Part shown: positions 15,301-16,002 of the stretch, piece by piece
How positions within the stretch are numbered: the stretch's first letter is position 1
Layout: each line of letters begins with the position of its first letter
Assembly (NCBI GenBank): GCA_016938095.1
Contig: JAFGVG010000272.1
Coordinates: 1 to 16,002, forward strand
From: Bacteroidales bacterium
GTDB lineage: Bacteria > Bacteroidota > Bacteroidia > Bacteroidales > UBA10428
DNA length: 16,002 bases
Direction of reading: 5' to 3'
The notes under the pieces: generated by a model
What the model was told of the DNA's origin: nothing
The model's input: the letters and a program-made list of their open reading frames with translations, nothing else
Database searches by the model: none
Made by a program: the position numbers and the translations under genes

Positions 15301-16002
15301 ATACTCGAGGTAAGGGATCACCATAATGGCTACAAGCAATGATATACCCAGCGTAAGTGTAACGGTCCAGGGAAACATTTGCACAAAATCCTTGAACGTT
15401 CCTTTTAAGGTAAACAGAAAGGGAAAGAAGGTGATGCTGATGGCCAGGGTGGCAGAGAATATGGCCTTAACATAAATATTGGCGCTGGTAATGGCTGCTG
15501 ACCAGCGCGACATACCATGGTCGATCTTTTCCAGGTAGCTGTCCACAATAACAATGGAATTGTCGACAATCATACCCAGCACGACTATGAGCGCGGCCAG
15601 GGTTACTGTATTTAACTCAATGCCGAACACAAACATCAGTCCCAGTGAGATAAAGATGGTAATGGGAATGGATGAGGCCGCCACGGATGCCACGCGGAAC
15701 GGAAGCAAAATCATGGTAACCAGAATAACGGAAAGAATGGCAAACAGCAATTCGAACAGAAAGGTCGAAACGGATTCTTTTACCACTTTTGGCTGATCGG
15801 CAATCCGTTCAATGTTGACACCCTCGGGGAGCTCGCGCTTGAAGTTGTTCAATACTTCATCCACTTCCTGGCCATACTCAACAATATTTTGTCCTTCAAG
15901 CATTTCCATGGAAATAAGCAGGCTCCTGTGGGCGTTGTTTTCGATATAGCTATCGGGTTCGGGATACTCTCTCACCACAGTGGCAATATCCTTAATCCTT
16001 AC
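12316..16002 (-). CDS. RND efflux permease fused to a TolC-type channel, 5'-truncated
   Basis: The reading frame is open to the right edge (VRIKDIATVV at the edge is the usual porter-domain phrase), so the true start lies beyond 16002 and 1228 residues are visible. The first ~765 belong to an AcrB/HAE1-type RND permease lacking its first ~270 residues: helix 4 has GMIVD-N-SIVIVD (D codon 15564-15562) and helix 10 has GILVRNGIIMLDY. After the last helix (VLILPVSYWRLYG) the frame continues through a basic linker and a signal-peptide-like stretch into a 432-residue TolC/OEP domain (LSLEQCRQLAMENN to the C-terminus) with long coiled-coil helices. RND pumps of this type drive drugs, dyes or lipids out using protons; the adaptor gene is not in the window. 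Separate genes are the rule for this type. No in-frame ATG, GTG or TTG lies between the permease end and the mature TolC part. Confidence 0.9.
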   Translation of the reverse strand, partial: VRIKDIATVVREYPEPDSYIENNAHRSLLISMEMLEGQNIVEYGQEVDEVLNNFKRELPEGVNIERIADQPKVVKESVSTFLFELLFAILSVILVTMILLPFRVASVAASSIPITIFISLGLMFVFGIELNTVTLAALIVVLGMIVDNSIVIVDSYLEKIDHGMSRWSAAITSANIYVKAIFSATLAISITFFPFLFTLKGTFKDFVQMFPWTVTLTLGISLLVAIMVIPYLEYFFIRKGFSHRQQTGKDRFNMLTYIQRTYEKYLEKTFEKPNHTLFIGLLALMFAAALFMIMPQRLMPVAERNQFAVEIYLPQGSSLNKTGMVSDSVESLLKTDPRVISITSFVGTSSPRFHTTYAPKIPAKNYAQLIVNTTSNKDTEALLNECASKYANYFPEAYVRFKQLDYQPVAAPIEVRFSGENTGDLKAAGDSLMAALRCLSGLCHVHSDYGELQPAVNVDINAVEANRIGIDKTTVATNLAIRYNGVPVTTLWENDYPVNVVLKSTSEKDDSGDLLNEYVRSLIPGISVPLRQIATVHAGWNEGQVVRRNGVPTLTVMADIERGVNINRIFPEVKEAAEQISLPQGVSMGFGGAYENDDEYLPGIIYGLIISIFMIFMILVLHFRKISMALLVLGSSVLSLPGAFLGVLLVNVEFGITSILGIVSLIGILVRNGIIMLDYAEELRKQKNLSVKDAAMEAGKRRMRPIFLTSAAASVGVIAMIVSANPLWSPMGAVICFGTITSMILLVLILPVSYWRLYGSEDAGTRRNKAKAKSIKPQALLFTGITLLGGSLSVPAQEALSLEQCRQLAMENNTTIKNAILEIEASEQVKKSAFTNYFPQVSATAMTFGFNKPLLDLNLEGGQLPIFATDGVTPPLQVPGQFAYFPGLSLSMMDKGTVGAVTAIQPVFTGGRIIAGNKLARVGIDVNHSRLNISKEQVMTRTEEQYWQIISLYEKRKTLDLTKQLLDSLYNEAEDAWKAGLINRNEVLKVALKQSEIRQNELKLSNGIQLATMAFCQFLGLPSNSALVLADSLPPLRTPGEVYINSEEALLNRHEYKLLQESIRAEELKTRLKRGEYLPQAGIGVGGLYYDIPNEGTTNAMVFGTVNVPISDWWDAAHTLKERKLREEINRNACEEKTELMALQMQQAWNELNEAWEQITLARETLRQAEENLAVNRDNYQAGLINISAMLEAQAMLQQSLNQVTDARYHYSIRLTTYLQITGRGGSN
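13615..13707 (-). other. Internal signal-peptide-like segment at the RND/TolC joint
   Basis: This part of the fused gene encodes a basic stretch (RRNKAKAKSIKPQ), a hydrophobic core (ALLFTGITLLGGSLS) and VPA-QE, an AXA-like signal peptidase I site with V at -3 and A at -1. The RND C-terminus is cytoplasmic in known structures, so this segment has the right N-in orientation to move the TolC part across the inner membrane and be cut, freeing it. The motif is seen; processing is inferred. Confidence 0.65.

Noticed and set aside
15976..15978. GTG at 15978 as the start of the RND-TolC gene
   Set aside because: The frame stays open to the window edge and the residues before it (VRIKDIAT) match the RND porter domain, so the gene is truncated by the window, not started here.

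Overview
The window reads as chromosomal DNA of a member of the Bacteroidota, most likely from the Bacteroidales/Marinilabiliales side. Evidence: a GIN-domain (DUF2807) lipoprotein, an MG2 protein ending in a TonB-plug-like segment, the start of a TonB-receptor-like protein, -7 boxes of the TAnnTTTG type, an ECF promoter of the TGCAACC...GTCTAT type, A-rich start regions without clear Shine-Dalgarno sites, and intergenic heptanucleotide arrays of a kind frequent in environmental members of this phylum. No rRNA, tRNA, CRISPR array, insertion sequence or prophage gene was found.

Region 1 (1-4522, minus strand) is a probable envelope-response operon. It starts with an ECF sigma factor (4406-3849), followed by an overlapping single-pass anti-sigma-like protein, an exported DUF4097-like beta-repeat protein, a GIN-domain lipoprotein and two small exported beta-barrel-like proteins. 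An ECF-type promoter lies about 90 bases upstream of the sigma gene, suggesting autoregulation. A clear intrinsic terminator (94-132) ends the operon. Directly beyond it begins the first exon-like stub (27 codons visible) of a TonB-receptor-like protein on the same strand, whose possible -7 box overlaps the terminator hairpin.

Region 2 (4523-9726, plus strand) is a co-directional set of four genes: a Spinster-like MFS transporter, a long PlsC-like acyltransferase with a TTG start, a short-chain dehydrogenase/reductase 4 bases downstream, and a double-VOC-domain protein with a GTG start. Three intergenic gaps here (4541-4631, 6106-6150, 8354-8549) are filled by 7-bp periodic repeat arrays. The set has the look of a lipid-modifying and lipid-exporting pathway, but the substrate cannot be read from the sequence.

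Region 3 (9745-16002, minus strand) holds a large exported MG2/plug-like protein and, running off the right edge, an RND efflux permease fused in frame to a TolC-type outer-membrane channel. The joint contains a signal-peptide-like segment with a plausible signal peptidase I site, so one translation product could give both the inner-membrane pump and the outer-membrane channel. The adaptor (membrane fusion protein) is not in the window and would be expected upstream, beyond base 16002.

The strongest candidates for something undescribed are the RND-TolC fusion with its embedded signal peptide, the heptamer arrays that punctuate the four-gene cluster, and the four-gene cluster itself.
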